In this document: piece after piece, positions 7,120-14,551 of the stretch
Layout: each line of letters starts with the position of its first letter
Numbering within the stretch: the stretch's first letter is position 1
NCBI GenBank assembly: GCA_002689905.1
Contig: NZIN01000061.1
Span: 1-18,664, forward strand
Length of the DNA stretch: 18,664 nucleotides
Direction: 5' to 3'
Origin: Rickettsiales bacterium
GTDB lineage: Bacteria; Pseudomonadota; Alphaproteobacteria; TMED109
Program-made: the position numbers and the translations under genes
Notes under the pieces: model-generated
The model's input: only the letters and a program-made list of their open reading frames with translations
What the model was told of the DNA's origin: nothing
The model's database searches: none

Positions 7120-7832
7120 TCGTATATCCAGCTATTGACTTATCTGATGGTGAAATAGTAAGACTTACTAAGGGAGATTTTAATAGAAAAAAAATTTATA
7201 AAAAAAACTTAATAGAACAAGTTGCACTATTTTATAAATATGGTGCTAACTGGATACATTTAGTAGATTTAGACGGAGCTTTACATGGAAAAAATAAAAA
7301 TGAATTTTCAATACAAAATGTTTTAAAAAACTCTAAATGTAAAATACAGTTAGGAGGTGGAATTAGAACTTTAAATAATATAGATAAGTGGTTAAATTTA
7401 GGAATAAGCAGAATTATTTTGGGAACCTCAGCAATTAAAGAGGAAAATTTAGTAAAAGATGCTGTAAAAGCTTTTCCAAGAAAAATATCAGTAGGCTTAG
7501 ATTTATTAGGAGAGTATGTTGCTATAAAAGGTTGGACAGAGGTAATTAAAGAAAAAAAAGCAGATTATTATTTTAAAAAGTTTTCTGATTTAGGTGTAGA
7601 GAGTATCATCTATACTGATATAAACAATGATGGCGTTTTGAAGGGTCCTAATTTTGAAAACATAATTAAATATAAAAATATGATAGATGTTCCTTTAATA
7701 GCATCAGGTGGAGTATCAAATATTGAAGATATCAAAAAGCTCGATTCTTTTAATATTGATGGAGTTATAGTGGGGAAAGCAATATATGATAATAAAGTAG
7801 ACCTTAAAGAAATACTTAATATAGAAAAATAA
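7116..7832 (+). CDS. hisA: ProFAR isomerase
   Basis: Amadori isomerisation of ProFAR to PRFAR, the substrate of HisF/HisH. The 238-residue (beta/alpha)8 barrel has the catalytic pair Asp8 (PAIDLSDG) and Asp129 (SVGLDLLG), YTDINNDGVLKG (166-177), and phosphate-binding loops LGGGIR (79-84) and ASGGVS. The length is normal. It overlaps the GNAT gene by 4 nt (ATGA) and hisF by 1 nt (TAATG). Confidence 0.97.
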   Translation: MIVYPAIDLSDGEIVRLTKGDFNRKKIYKKNLIEQVALFYKYGANWIHLVDLDGALHGKNKNEFSIQNVLKNSKCKIQLGGGIRTLNNIDKWLNLGISRIILGTSAIKEENLVKDAVKAFPRKISVGLDLLGEYVAIKGWTEVIKEKKADYYFKKFSDLGVESIIYTDINNDGVLKGPNFENIIKYKNMIDVPLIASGGVSNIEDIKKLDSFNIDGVIVGKAIYDNKVDLKEILNIEK

Positions 7833-8602
7833 TGTTGAAAGTAAGAATTATACCATGTTTGGATGTTAAAGAAGGTAGAGTGGTGAAAGGTATAAATTTT
7901 TTTGATTTAAAAGATGCTGGAGATCCAGTTGAACAAGCTCAGGCTTATGATGAACAAGGGGCAGATGAATTATGTTTTTTAGATATAACAGCAAGCTTAG
8001 AAAAAAGAGAAATTATTTATGACATTATAAATAAAACGGCCAAAAAGTGTTTTATGCCACTGACTGTAGGTGGAGGAATAAAGGAAGTTGAAGATATTAA
8101 AAAACTTTTATATTCAGGAGCAGATAAAGTATCTATAAACTCTGCAGCTATTTATAATCCAAAACTTATCAAAGAGGCCTCTGATAGATTTGGAAAACAA
8201 TGTATAGTAATTGCAATAGATGCTAAAAAAACAGAAAAGAAAATTTGCAAAAGCGGGTTTGAAGTTTTTTCTCATGGTGGCACTAAAGAAACAAATTTAG
8301 ATGTGGTAAGTTGGGCAAAAAAATGTGAGGATTTGGGAGCAGGTGAAGTATTACTAACCTCTATGGATAATGATGGAACAAAAAAAGGATTTAATATTAG
8401 TCTAACTAAAAATGTATCGTCAGCAATTAGTATACCTTTAATTGCATCTGGAGGTGTAGGAGAACTTCATCATTTCACTGAAGTTGCTAAAAAAACTCAT
8501 GCATCTGGATTATTAGCAGCTTCAGTGTTTCATTTTGGAAAATTTACTATCAATGAGGTAAAGAAAGAGTTAGATAATCATGGAGTGCCAGTTAGACTAT
8601 GA
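7832..8602 (+). CDS. hisF: Imidazole glycerol phosphate synthase, cyclase subunit
   Basis: Synthase half of the HisF-HisH complex: PRFAR plus ammonia gives imidazole-glycerol phosphate and AICAR. The 256-residue (beta/alpha)8 barrel has the catalytic Asp11 (IPCLDVKEGRVVKG) and Asp130 (VIAIDAKK), the same positions as in the well-studied Thermotoga enzyme. The phosphate loops are TVGGGI (78-83) and ASGGVGE. It overlaps hisA by 1 nt and hisE by 4 nt. Confidence 0.98.
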   Translation: MLKVRIIPCLDVKEGRVVKGINFFDLKDAGDPVEQAQAYDEQGADELCFLDITASLEKREIIYDIINKTAKKCFMPLTVGGGIKEVEDIKKLLYSGADKVSINSAAIYNPKLIKEASDRFGKQCIVIAIDAKKTEKKICKSGFEVFSHGGTKETNLDVVSWAKKCEDLGAGEVLLTSMDNDGTKKGFNISLTKNVSSAISIPLIASGGVGELHHFTEVAKKTHASGLLAASVFHFGKFTINEVKKELDNHGVPVRL

Positions 8603-8904
8603 CAAAAAAAAATAATAAACTTAGTGAAGTATTTTCTTATTTAGAAGATATAATAAACCAGAAAAGCAAATCTAATAAAAAATCATACACCACTGACTTA
8701 CTTAAAGAGGATATAGGTAGAATATCTCAAAAAGTTGGAGAAGAATCTATAGAAGTAATTATAGCCTCAAACCAAAAGAAAAAAAAACAAATAATTTATG
8801 AAAGTGCTGACTTAATTTTCCATTTACTAGTTTTATGGAAAAAATTAGATATTAAATCTTCAGATATTGCTGAAGAGTTATTGAGAAGAAAAAATGAAAA
8901 ATAA
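8599..8904 (+). CDS. hisE: Phosphoribosyl-ATP pyrophosphatase
   Basis: Second step of histidine synthesis, hydrolysing PR-ATP to PR-AMP. It is a 101-residue all-alpha MazG-like protein with the metal-binding KVGEESIEVIIA (45-56) and ESADLIFHLLVLW (68-80). It is not fused to HisI, and no hisI is seen in this window. It overlaps hisF by 4 nt and the HIT gene by 11 nt. Confidence 0.95.
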   Translation: MTKKNNKLSEVFSYLEDIINQKSKSNKKSYTTDLLKEDIGRISQKVGEESIEVIIASNQKKKKQIIYESADLIFHLLVLWKKLDIKSSDIAEELLRRKNEK

Positions 8905-9259
8905 AAATTATGATGATAATAATATATTTGCTAAAATTTTAAGAGGAGAGGCAAAAGCAGATATAGTTCTAGAGAATAAGTATGTTTTTTGCTTTCAAGA
9001 TGTTTTTCCAAAAGCTCCTGTTCATGTATTAATAATACCTAAGGGAAAGTTTAGTGACATTAATGATTTTTCTAAGAATGCTACCAAAGAACAAAAATAC
9101 TCTATATTTGAAGCATTTGAAAAAATTATAAACCTTTTTAAATTAGAGCCAAGTGGATGTAGAATTATAACTAACTATGGAAGAGATGGAAGGCAGGAAG
9201 TACCTCATTTACATTTTCATTTATTAGGTGGTAAAGATATAGGAAAAATGATTATCTGA
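8894..9259 (+). CDS. hinT: HIT-family purine nucleoside phosphoramidase (HinT-like)
   Basis: Hydrolyses AMP-linked phosphoramidates such as adenylated lysine. The 121-residue protein has NIFAKILRGEAKADIVLEN (10-28), DVFPKAPVHVLIIPK (36-50), ITNYGRDGRQEVPHLHFHLLGG (92-113), and the histidine triad His105-x-His107-x-His109. His107 corresponds to the nucleophile. It starts inside hisE (11-nt overlap) and is the last gene of the plus-strand chain. Its stop codon overlaps by 8 bp the 3' end of the convergent gshB. Confidence 0.95.
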   Translation: MKNKNYDDNNIFAKILRGEAKADIVLENKYVFCFQDVFPKAPVHVLIIPKGKFSDINDFSKNATKEQKYSIFEAFEKIINLFKLEPSGCRIITNYGRDGRQEVPHLHFHLLGGKDIGKMII

Positions 9260-10202
9260 TTTCCATTGCCTTATCCCAAAAAATTTTAGATATATTTGTT
9301 TTATTAAGTTTATCTATTTCTCTTATACAAGTTGGAGATGTTACATTAATTTCTGTAAGATAACCGTCTATTATATCTATACCTGTAAAGAATAAACCTT
9401 TATTTATTAATTTACTTTTAATTTGATTGCAAATATCTAAATCTTTTTTAGTAAGATTAGTTTTATGTGCTAAACCACCTATATGTAGATTTGCTCTTAT
9501 CTCATTTTTGTTAGGAATCCTATTAACAGCGCCTACTGGCAAACCATTAATTAGCAAAACTCTTTTGTCTCCCTTCTTCACTTTTTTTAAAAACTTTTGT
9601 ACTATTACATGTTCTCTTCCAGAAATTAAACTTTCAACTATAATCTTAAAATTGGGATCTTTAATAGAGAGATAATAAACATCCTGTCCTCCATTCCCAT
9701 AAAGAGGTTTTATAACGATTTCTTTATATTTATTTATAAAGGTTAAAATTTGAGAGAAATTTTTACTTATAAGTGTAGGGGGCATAAGGTGAAAAAAGTC
9801 CATAACAAAAAGTTTCTCTGGGCAATCTCTTATAGAACTAGGTTTATTTAAAACTAGGCATGAATGAGGAAGTTTTTCTAATAAGTAAGTAGCCGTAATA
9901 TACTGCATATCAAAAGGAGGGTCTTGTCTTACCAAAATAAAATTAAAATACTTTAAAGAAGCAGTCTTTATTTTTTCTAATTTTAAATATTTTTCCTTTT
10001 TTAAGTTTATTCCTAAAACTTTTTGAACATTAGCTTTTAGTATATTATTCTCAAGGAAAAGATTGTCTACTGTATAAATAAAAACGATATATTTTCTTCT
10101 ATGTGCTTCATTAATTAGAGCAAGAGTACTATCAGTTTCTCTATTTATATTATTTAATTTATCCATTTGGATAGCTATTTTTATGACATTTTTATTAGCC
10201 AT
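9252..10202 (-). CDS. gshB: Glutathione synthetase
   Basis: ATP-dependent ligation of gamma-glutamylcysteine and glycine. The 316-residue ATP-grasp protein has VRQDPPFDMQY (91-101) in the N-terminal domain, IKPLYGNGGQDVY (164-176) as the glycine-rich ATP loop, GDKRVLLINGLPVGAVNRIP (211-230), RANLHIGGLAH (236-246) and the metal- and ATP-binding TEINVTSPTCIREI (283-296). No gshA is in the window. It is the last gene of the minus-strand rsmI operon, overlapping the BON lipoprotein gene by 8 nt. Confidence 0.97.
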   Translation of the reverse strand: MANKNVIKIAIQMDKLNNINRETDSTLALINEAHRRKYIVFIYTVDNLFLENNILKANVQKVLGINLKKEKYLKLEKIKTASLKYFNFILVRQDPPFDMQYITATYLLEKLPHSCLVLNKPSSIRDCPEKLFVMDFFHLMPPTLISKNFSQILTFINKYKEIVIKPLYGNGGQDVYYLSIKDPNFKIIVESLISGREHVIVQKFLKKVKKGDKRVLLINGLPVGAVNRIPNKNEIRANLHIGGLAHKTNLTKKDLDICNQIKSKLINKGLFFTGIDIIDGYLTEINVTSPTCIREIDKLNKTNISKIFWDKAMEIR

Positions 10203-10788
10203 TTTTTAACCTTATTAAGTTTACAATCTTTTTTACCCCAGCAATATTTGAGGCATGTTCTATTACTTTTTTTAACTCTATATTATCTTTTGCTATACCC
10301 ACTAGGTAAAGAACTCTATTTTCAGTGGTTGCACTGTAATTAATTTCAGAAATATCTTTATCGGTCAATAGTTTTGTTCTAAATTCTAATGAGATTCTGG
10401 TATCTTTCACATAATCTATTAAGTCATTTTTTCCTAAAGAAATATAGTTTGCCACTTCATTAACATTTTTAGTATTCCACGAAATTTCTTCTGCTTTCTC
10501 TTTCATATTTTTTTGTTCTACAGTTCCTACTAATAAAACGTTACCCTCATATACTATGACACGAACCTTAGAGAATAGCTTATCGTAGTTATTAGAAAAC
10601 ATGGATTCTTCTATTTGAGTTTTTATTAAAATATCTATTGCTGCTTGCTTAGTAGATCTTTCTTGCAAAACCACCATACCCGAGGAGGTCGCTCCTCCTA
10701 TTATCACTTGCGTGCATGATGATAAAAGCATTAAGTAAATAAAAACTAATACTAATATAGAATAGTTATTTTTTAAGATATTTTTCAT
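10195..10788 (-). CDS. Lipoprotein with two BON domains (DolP/YraP-like)
   Basis: A 197-residue exported lipoprotein. The signal peptide has a Lys/Asn N-region, a hydrophobic core at about 11-22 and the lipobox LLSSC with Cys25. Residue Thr26 follows the Cys, so the inner-membrane Asp+2 retention signal is absent and outer-membrane sorting is plausible. Two BON domains follow, about 50-115 (VRVIVYEGNVLLVGTVEQKNMKEKAEEISWNTKNV) and about 120-195 (ENRVLYLVGIAKDNIELKKVIEHASNIAGVKKIVNLI). E. coli DolP (YraP) has this plan and supports outer-membrane integrity and amidase activation. Here the gene sits between rsmI and gshB, overlapping the former by 23 nt and the latter by 8 nt. Architecture is clear; the exact role is inferred. 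Confidence 0.88.
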   Translation of the reverse strand: MKNILKNNYSILVLVFIYLMLLSSCTQVIIGGATSSGMVVLQERSTKQAAIDILIKTQIEESMFSNNYDKLFSKVRVIVYEGNVLLVGTVEQKNMKEKAEEISWNTKNVNEVANYISLGKNDLIDYVKDTRISLEFRTKLLTDKDISEINYSATTENRVLYLVGIAKDNIELKKVIEHASNIAGVKKIVNLIRLKNG

Positions 10789-11653
10789 TTGTTAAACTCA
10801 TGCATCTTTTGTATAAAACCTCTCTGCTTTCTGATGATTTTTTTGAAAGCATAGCAGAAACTTGAGAAGGTTTTAACTTTTTTAGTTCAGAAATTATTTC
10901 TTTGTCAGTATATACTTTATTAATACTATTAGAGATTTCTATTATAATTGTCAACTCACCTTTTAAACTAATATGTTCTTTTGAAAATTCATTAATATTT
11001 TTTGAAGTTATGAAATGTATTTCTTCAAATAATTTTGTCATTTCTCTTACAATTACTAATTTAAACTCTGAAAAGTTATCGCGCATAATTTTGAGAAAAT
11101 AAGGAAGTCTTCTTGTAGTTTCATACAATATTAATGAGCCATTAAAAGTTGAATAATCTCTAATTCTTGCTAAATAATCATTTTTACTTTTAGGTAAAAA
11201 ACCTAAAAAACAAAACTTATCAGTTTTTAAACCAGATAAAGCCAAAGCTGAAATAGCAGCACAAGGGCCTGGAATAGAAAAGATATTATATCCGTTTTTT
11301 CTAATCTCTCTTATAAGCTTATAACCTGGATCTGATACTAAAGGAGTTCCCGCATCAGAAACAAAAGATACGATTTTATCTTTTATATGATCTTTTATTA
11401 TAAAATCAATATTTTGTTTATTACTATGGTCATTGTAAGTAATCCATTTTTTTTTAATACTTATTCCTAAAAGTGTAAACAGCTTTTTAGTAACCCTTGT
11501 ATCCTCACAAATAACAGCATCAGATTTATCTAATACTCTTATAGCTCTTATAGTTATATCATATCTATTGCCTATAGGCGTAGCTACAATATATAATCCC
11601 TTATCAATTTTAATTTCTTTAAAAAAACCTTCTAATAAAAATTCTTTAGACAT
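10766..11653 (-). CDS. rsmI: 16S rRNA 2'-O-ribose C1402 methyltransferase
   Basis: Uses S-adenosylmethionine to methylate the ribose of C1402 in the ribosomal P site. The 295-residue protein has the tetrapyrrole-methylase fold: YIVATPIGN (21-29), CEDTRVTKKLF (49-59), SDAGTPLVSDPG (99-110) and SIPGPCAAISALALSGL (126-142). It starts at the ATG at 11653, about 20 residues upstream of the ATPIGN motif. It is divergent from the LpoA-like gene across 43 bp and heads the minus-strand operon rsmI, BON lipoprotein, gshB. Confidence 0.96.
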   Translation of the reverse strand: MSKEFLLEGFFKEIKIDKGLYIVATPIGNRYDITIRAIRVLDKSDAVICEDTRVTKKLFTLLGISIKKKWITYNDHSNKQNIDFIIKDHIKDKIVSFVSDAGTPLVSDPGYKLIREIRKNGYNIFSIPGPCAAISALALSGLKTDKFCFLGFLPKSKNDYLARIRDYSTFNGSLILYETTRRLPYFLKIMRDNFSEFKLVIVREMTKLFEEIHFITSKNINEFSKEHISLKGELTIIIEISNSINKVYTDKEIISELKKLKPSQVSAMLSKKSSESREVLYKRCMSLTNEKYLKK

Positions 11654-11684
11654 CTATTTTTGATTACATTTAAATTAATTAGCA

Positions 11685-11690
11685 TATAAT
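11685..11690 (+). promoter_or_regulatory. Candidate -10 element for a leaderless LpoA-like mRNA
   Basis: A perfect TATAAT ends 6 nt before the ATG at 11697, so transcription would begin at or next to the A of the start codon. There is no Shine-Dalgarno sequence. The best -35 match, TTGATT at 11660-11665, leaves a long 19-bp spacer, which lowers confidence. Confidence 0.45.
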
Positions 11691-11696
11691 ACTAGC

Positions 11697-13169
11697 ATGA
11701 AATTATTCATAAGACTTTTTTTAATTATACTTATTAGTATATGTATATCATCATGTCATGAAAAAGATTATGATATTATATCTGAAGCTAGAAAAATACT
11801 TACAGATGAGAATAAAATAGAAAAAGAAAAAAAGAGTGAGAAGAATAATAAAAATATAAAGCACTTAGAAAAGCAGGAAGAAGAAGTAGTGAAAAAGAAA
11901 GAAGAAACAGTAAATAGAAAAAAATTTAAAATAATTGAAAAGGTAGAAAATAACAATACAACAAAAAAATCTAGAATATTAAAAAGTCCTAAAGAAAAAA
12001 ATGAAATTAAAAAATCTAAAGCTCCTGAGTATAAAACAAAAATAGATGAAGGGATTTATCCTTCAAGTACTGAAGTAATCAAAGTAGGAGTAATGCTTCC
12101 TTTAACAGGAAAAAATAAAGAAATTGGTAATATGATATTGAATGCAATAGAGATGGCCGTATTTCAAAATGAAAACAATAATTTACAATTATTAATCAAA
12201 GATACCCAGGGTGAGCCAGATATAGCTAAAAAAACATTTATTGAATTAGTAGATGATCAGGTAAACCTTATAATAGGCCCCCTTTTTTCAAAAACCTTAG
12301 CAGCTATACAAGGATTAACAGAAATAAATAATGTAAATATACTAGCGCTAACAAACAATAAAAATTTAGCAAGGCAAGGGAGTTGGGTTTTTGGAATTGA
12401 TCCACAAGCACAGACTAGAGAAGCTCTTCAAGTTGTATTTGATCAAGGAGCAAAAAAAATAGCAGCATTATTACCGAAGAATGCCTACGGGTTGCTTTTA
12501 TTTGATACGATCTCTGATTTTTCTGAAGAAAATTTAGTAGAAATAGATAGAATTGAGTTTTATGAATTATCTATTGAAAGCCAAAGAGATGCATCGAAAA
12601 AAATATCTACGGGATTTGACAAATATCAAGATTATTTAAATAAACTTAAAGATGAGGAATTAAACATTACCTCTGATGCTGAATCTGATGTTTATAGTAC
12701 TGTTGAAAAACCATTTGATAGTGTATTTATTGCAGCATCTGGTCAAAACCTAACTGTACTGTCTTCTCAACTTCAGTATAATAATGTAGATCCCAGCTTA
12801 GTTCAATATTTAGGTATATCGTCATGGGAAGATAAACGCATATTAAATGAGCCCGCCTTAGAAGGTGGAATATTCATTACTACAAGTCAGTTATATCAGA
12901 AAAAAGTAAAGACTATTTATCAAAACTCATTTAATAAAGAAATGCCTAAAATTGCAATGATTGCATATGATATATTAGCTTTAATCAGTTCCATTAGTAT
13001 TGACAATAATAAAATTGATATTGAAGAGACAATAAATTCAGAGGGTTATTTGGGCTTAAGAGGATTATTTAGGCTAAAGAATAATGGTATAGTAGAAAGA
13101 ACATTTGATACAAGGCAAGTAAAAAATAAAAGATTTAGAGTATTAAAAAAGGCAAAAGAAGAATTTTAA
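11697..13169 (+). CDS. LpoA/LppC-like lipoprotein (penicillin-binding-protein activator family)
   Basis: A 490-residue lipoprotein with signal peptide MKLFIRLFLIILISICISSC (Cys20). An unusually Lys/Glu/Asn-rich, probably disordered or coiled-coil linker covers about 22-125. A type-1 periplasmic-binding-protein fold begins near 127 (VIKVGVMLPLTGKNKEIG) and includes LLIKDTQGEPDIAKKTFIELV, NLIIGPLFS, QGSWVFGIDPQAQTREAL and PFDSVFIAA. In gammaproteobacteria LpoA activates PBP1A from the outer membrane. The alphaproteobacterial homologue, also found next to rsmI, is assumed to bind cell-wall factors, but this is inference. No partner PBP is in the window. It converges on rdgB with only 8 bp between the stop codons. 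Confidence 0.85.
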   Translation: MKLFIRLFLIILISICISSCHEKDYDIISEARKILTDENKIEKEKKSEKNNKNIKHLEKQEEEVVKKKEETVNRKKFKIIEKVENNNTTKKSRILKSPKEKNEIKKSKAPEYKTKIDEGIYPSSTEVIKVGVMLPLTGKNKEIGNMILNAIEMAVFQNENNNLQLLIKDTQGEPDIAKKTFIELVDDQVNLIIGPLFSKTLAAIQGLTEINNVNILALTNNKNLARQGSWVFGIDPQAQTREALQVVFDQGAKKIAALLPKNAYGLLLFDTISDFSEENLVEIDRIEFYELSIESQRDASKKISTGFDKYQDYLNKLKDEELNITSDAESDVYSTVEKPFDSVFIAASGQNLTVLSSQLQYNNVDPSLVQYLGISSWEDKRILNEPALEGGIFITTSQLYQKKVKTIYQNSFNKEMPKIAMIAYDILALISSISIDNNKIDIEETINSEGYLGLRGLFRLKNNGIVERTFDTRQVKNKRFRVLKKAKEEF

Positions 13170-13177
13170 AAATTTAG

Positions 13178-13786
13178 TTATTTAGAAAATATATTTTTAA
13201 AAAGTTTGTTTTCTAACAGTTTAGTAATAGCTTTTTTCCTATGACTCATAGTATTTTTTTGTTTAGTGCTTATTTCAGCTAAAGTTTTACTATTATTATT
13301 TGGTATAAATATAGGGTCATATCCAAAACCCAAAGAACCTTTAGGTGGAAAAGTAAGAGAACCTTCTAAAATCCCTTCATAAAGACTTTCTTTTTTATCC
13401 TTATTTATTAATGCTAAGACACAAATAAACTTTGCTTTCTGTCCTTTTATACTTAGACCTTTAGCATTTAGTTTTTTAACAATCATTTCATAAGCAAGCG
13501 AGTAGTCATTATTTATTGCCCATCTAGAAGAAAAAATACCAGGTTTATTATTTAAATTTTGAATACAGATACCACTGTCATCGGCAATTGTGGTATGTGA
13601 ATAGTTCACTAAACTTGATGCAAATCGTGCTTTAATTAGTGCATTCTGGTGGAAAGTTGAGCCATATTCTTCTGGTTCAATTTTAGTAAAACTTTCTAGA
13701 GATATAGGTTTTACAATACTTTTTTTGAAAATCTTCTTAAACTCTGATAACTTATTTTTATTATGAGTTGCAATTAAAACTTTAAT
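13178..13786 (-). CDS. rdgB: dITP/XTP pyrophosphatase, non-canonical purine NTPase (ATT start)
   Basis: Removes dITP, ITP and XTP from the nucleotide pool. With the ATT at 13786 as initiator the protein is 202 residues and begins KVLIATHNKNKL, exactly the family N-terminus. Other motifs are ADDSGI (about 68-73), KPGIFSSRW, GFGYDPIF (153-160) and the terminal SHRKKA (SHR 181-183). Start choice: AAAGGA (13799-13794) lies 7 nt before this ATT, and no ATG is available. A TTG at 13819 would add 11 unconserved residues, create a 29-nt overlap with rph and have no comparable ribosome site. With the ATT start a 4-nt gap separates it from rph. Function firm, start inferred. Confidence 0.92.
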   Translation of the reverse strand: MKVLIATHNKNKLSEFKKIFKKSIVKPISLESFTKIEPEEYGSTFHQNALIKARFASSLVNYSHTTIADDSGICIQNLNNKPGIFSSRWAINNDYSLAYEMIVKKLNAKGLSIKGQKAKFICVLALINKDKKESLYEGILEGSLTFPPKGSLGFGYDPIFIPNNNSKTLAEISTKQKNTMSHRKKAITKLLENKLFKNIFSK

Positions 13787-13790
13787 TTTT

Positions 13791-14501
13791 TTATCCTTTA
13801 GTTGAAGATTGAATTGCAAAGATTTCTATTATTGCTTTTTTAGCTAAATTATACATTGTAGTAAAATTTTTTTCTGAAATAGTTTTTCTTTCTCCTGTAC
13901 ACTGAATTTCAATAATATTTCCTAAACTATCAAATACAAAGTTAGCATCAGCATCTGCTGAAGAGTCCTCTTCATAATCTAAATCAAGATAAGGTTCATC
14001 ATTAATTATTCCGCAGGATATAGCGCTGACACCATATTTAATAGGATTTTTATATAGAATCTTTTCTTTTATGAGTTTTTCAATAGCAAGGTTTAGTGCT
14101 ATCCAGGAACCATTTATAGAAGTAGTTCTGGTGCCGCCATCTGCAGAAAGTACATCACAATCAACTTTTATGAGTTTTTCAGAAAGCAAAGATAAATTTA
14201 AACAGTTTCTTAAACTTCTTCCTATCAACCTTTGAATTTCCTGAGTTCTCCCTGAGAGCTTTCCCTTTATTACTTCTCTCTCATTTCTAGTATTAGTAGA
14301 AGTAGGAAGCATTGAATATTCTGCTGTTAGCCATCCTTGATTAGTTCCTTTTAGCCATCTAGGTATTCTGTTTTCTATAGAAACACTACATATTACTTTA
14401 GTATTACCAAATTCAATAAGACATGAAGAAAAAGCATTTTTCATAAAGTTCGAGTGAACTTTAATATTTCTTAATTCATTATGTTGCCTTACACTTCTCA
14501 T
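13791..14501 (-). CDS. rph: Ribonuclease PH
   Basis: Phosphorolytic 3'-5' exoribonuclease that trims tRNA 3' ends. The 236-residue protein has SGRTQEIQRLIGRSLR (83-98) with the phosphate-binding Arg residues, DCDVLSADGGTRTTSING (114-131), LDLDYEEDSSADADANFV (172-189) and IQCTGERKTIS near the C-terminus. The first ten residues (MRSVRQHNEL) are shorter than, but align with, the usual MRPSGR start. It is divergent from hrcA across 50 bp and is transcribed before rdgB, a common alphaproteobacterial arrangement. Confidence 0.97.
   Translation of the reverse strand: MRSVRQHNELRNIKVHSNFMKNAFSSCLIEFGNTKVICSVSIENRIPRWLKGTNQGWLTAEYSMLPTSTNTRNEREVIKGKLSGRTQEIQRLIGRSLRNCLNLSLLSEKLIKVDCDVLSADGGTRTTSINGSWIALNLAIEKLIKEKILYKNPIKYGVSAISCGIINDEPYLDLDYEEDSSADADANFVFDSLGNIIEIQCTGERKTISEKNFTTMYNLAKKAIIEIFAIQSSTKG
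13794..13799 (-). promoter_or_regulatory. Ribosome binding site deciding an ATT start for rdgB
   Basis: AAAGGA on the minus strand, overlapping the last rph codons, is followed after 7 nt by ATT at 13786. That ATT coincides with the conserved beginning of the RdgB family. Confidence 0.6.
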
Positions 14502-14551
14502 AGTACTAAACTATGAATATTATCATAAAATAATAATTAAAAAAATCTAAT

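Noticed and set aside
9427..9675. 82-codon plus-strand open frame opposite gshB
   Set aside because: gshB is complete with all motifs on the other strand; this frame is a complement shadow.
14502..14551. CIRCE operator or strong promoter between rph and hrcA
   Set aside because: The 50 bp are almost pure A/T; no TTAGCACTC half-site and no clear -35/-10 pair is present.
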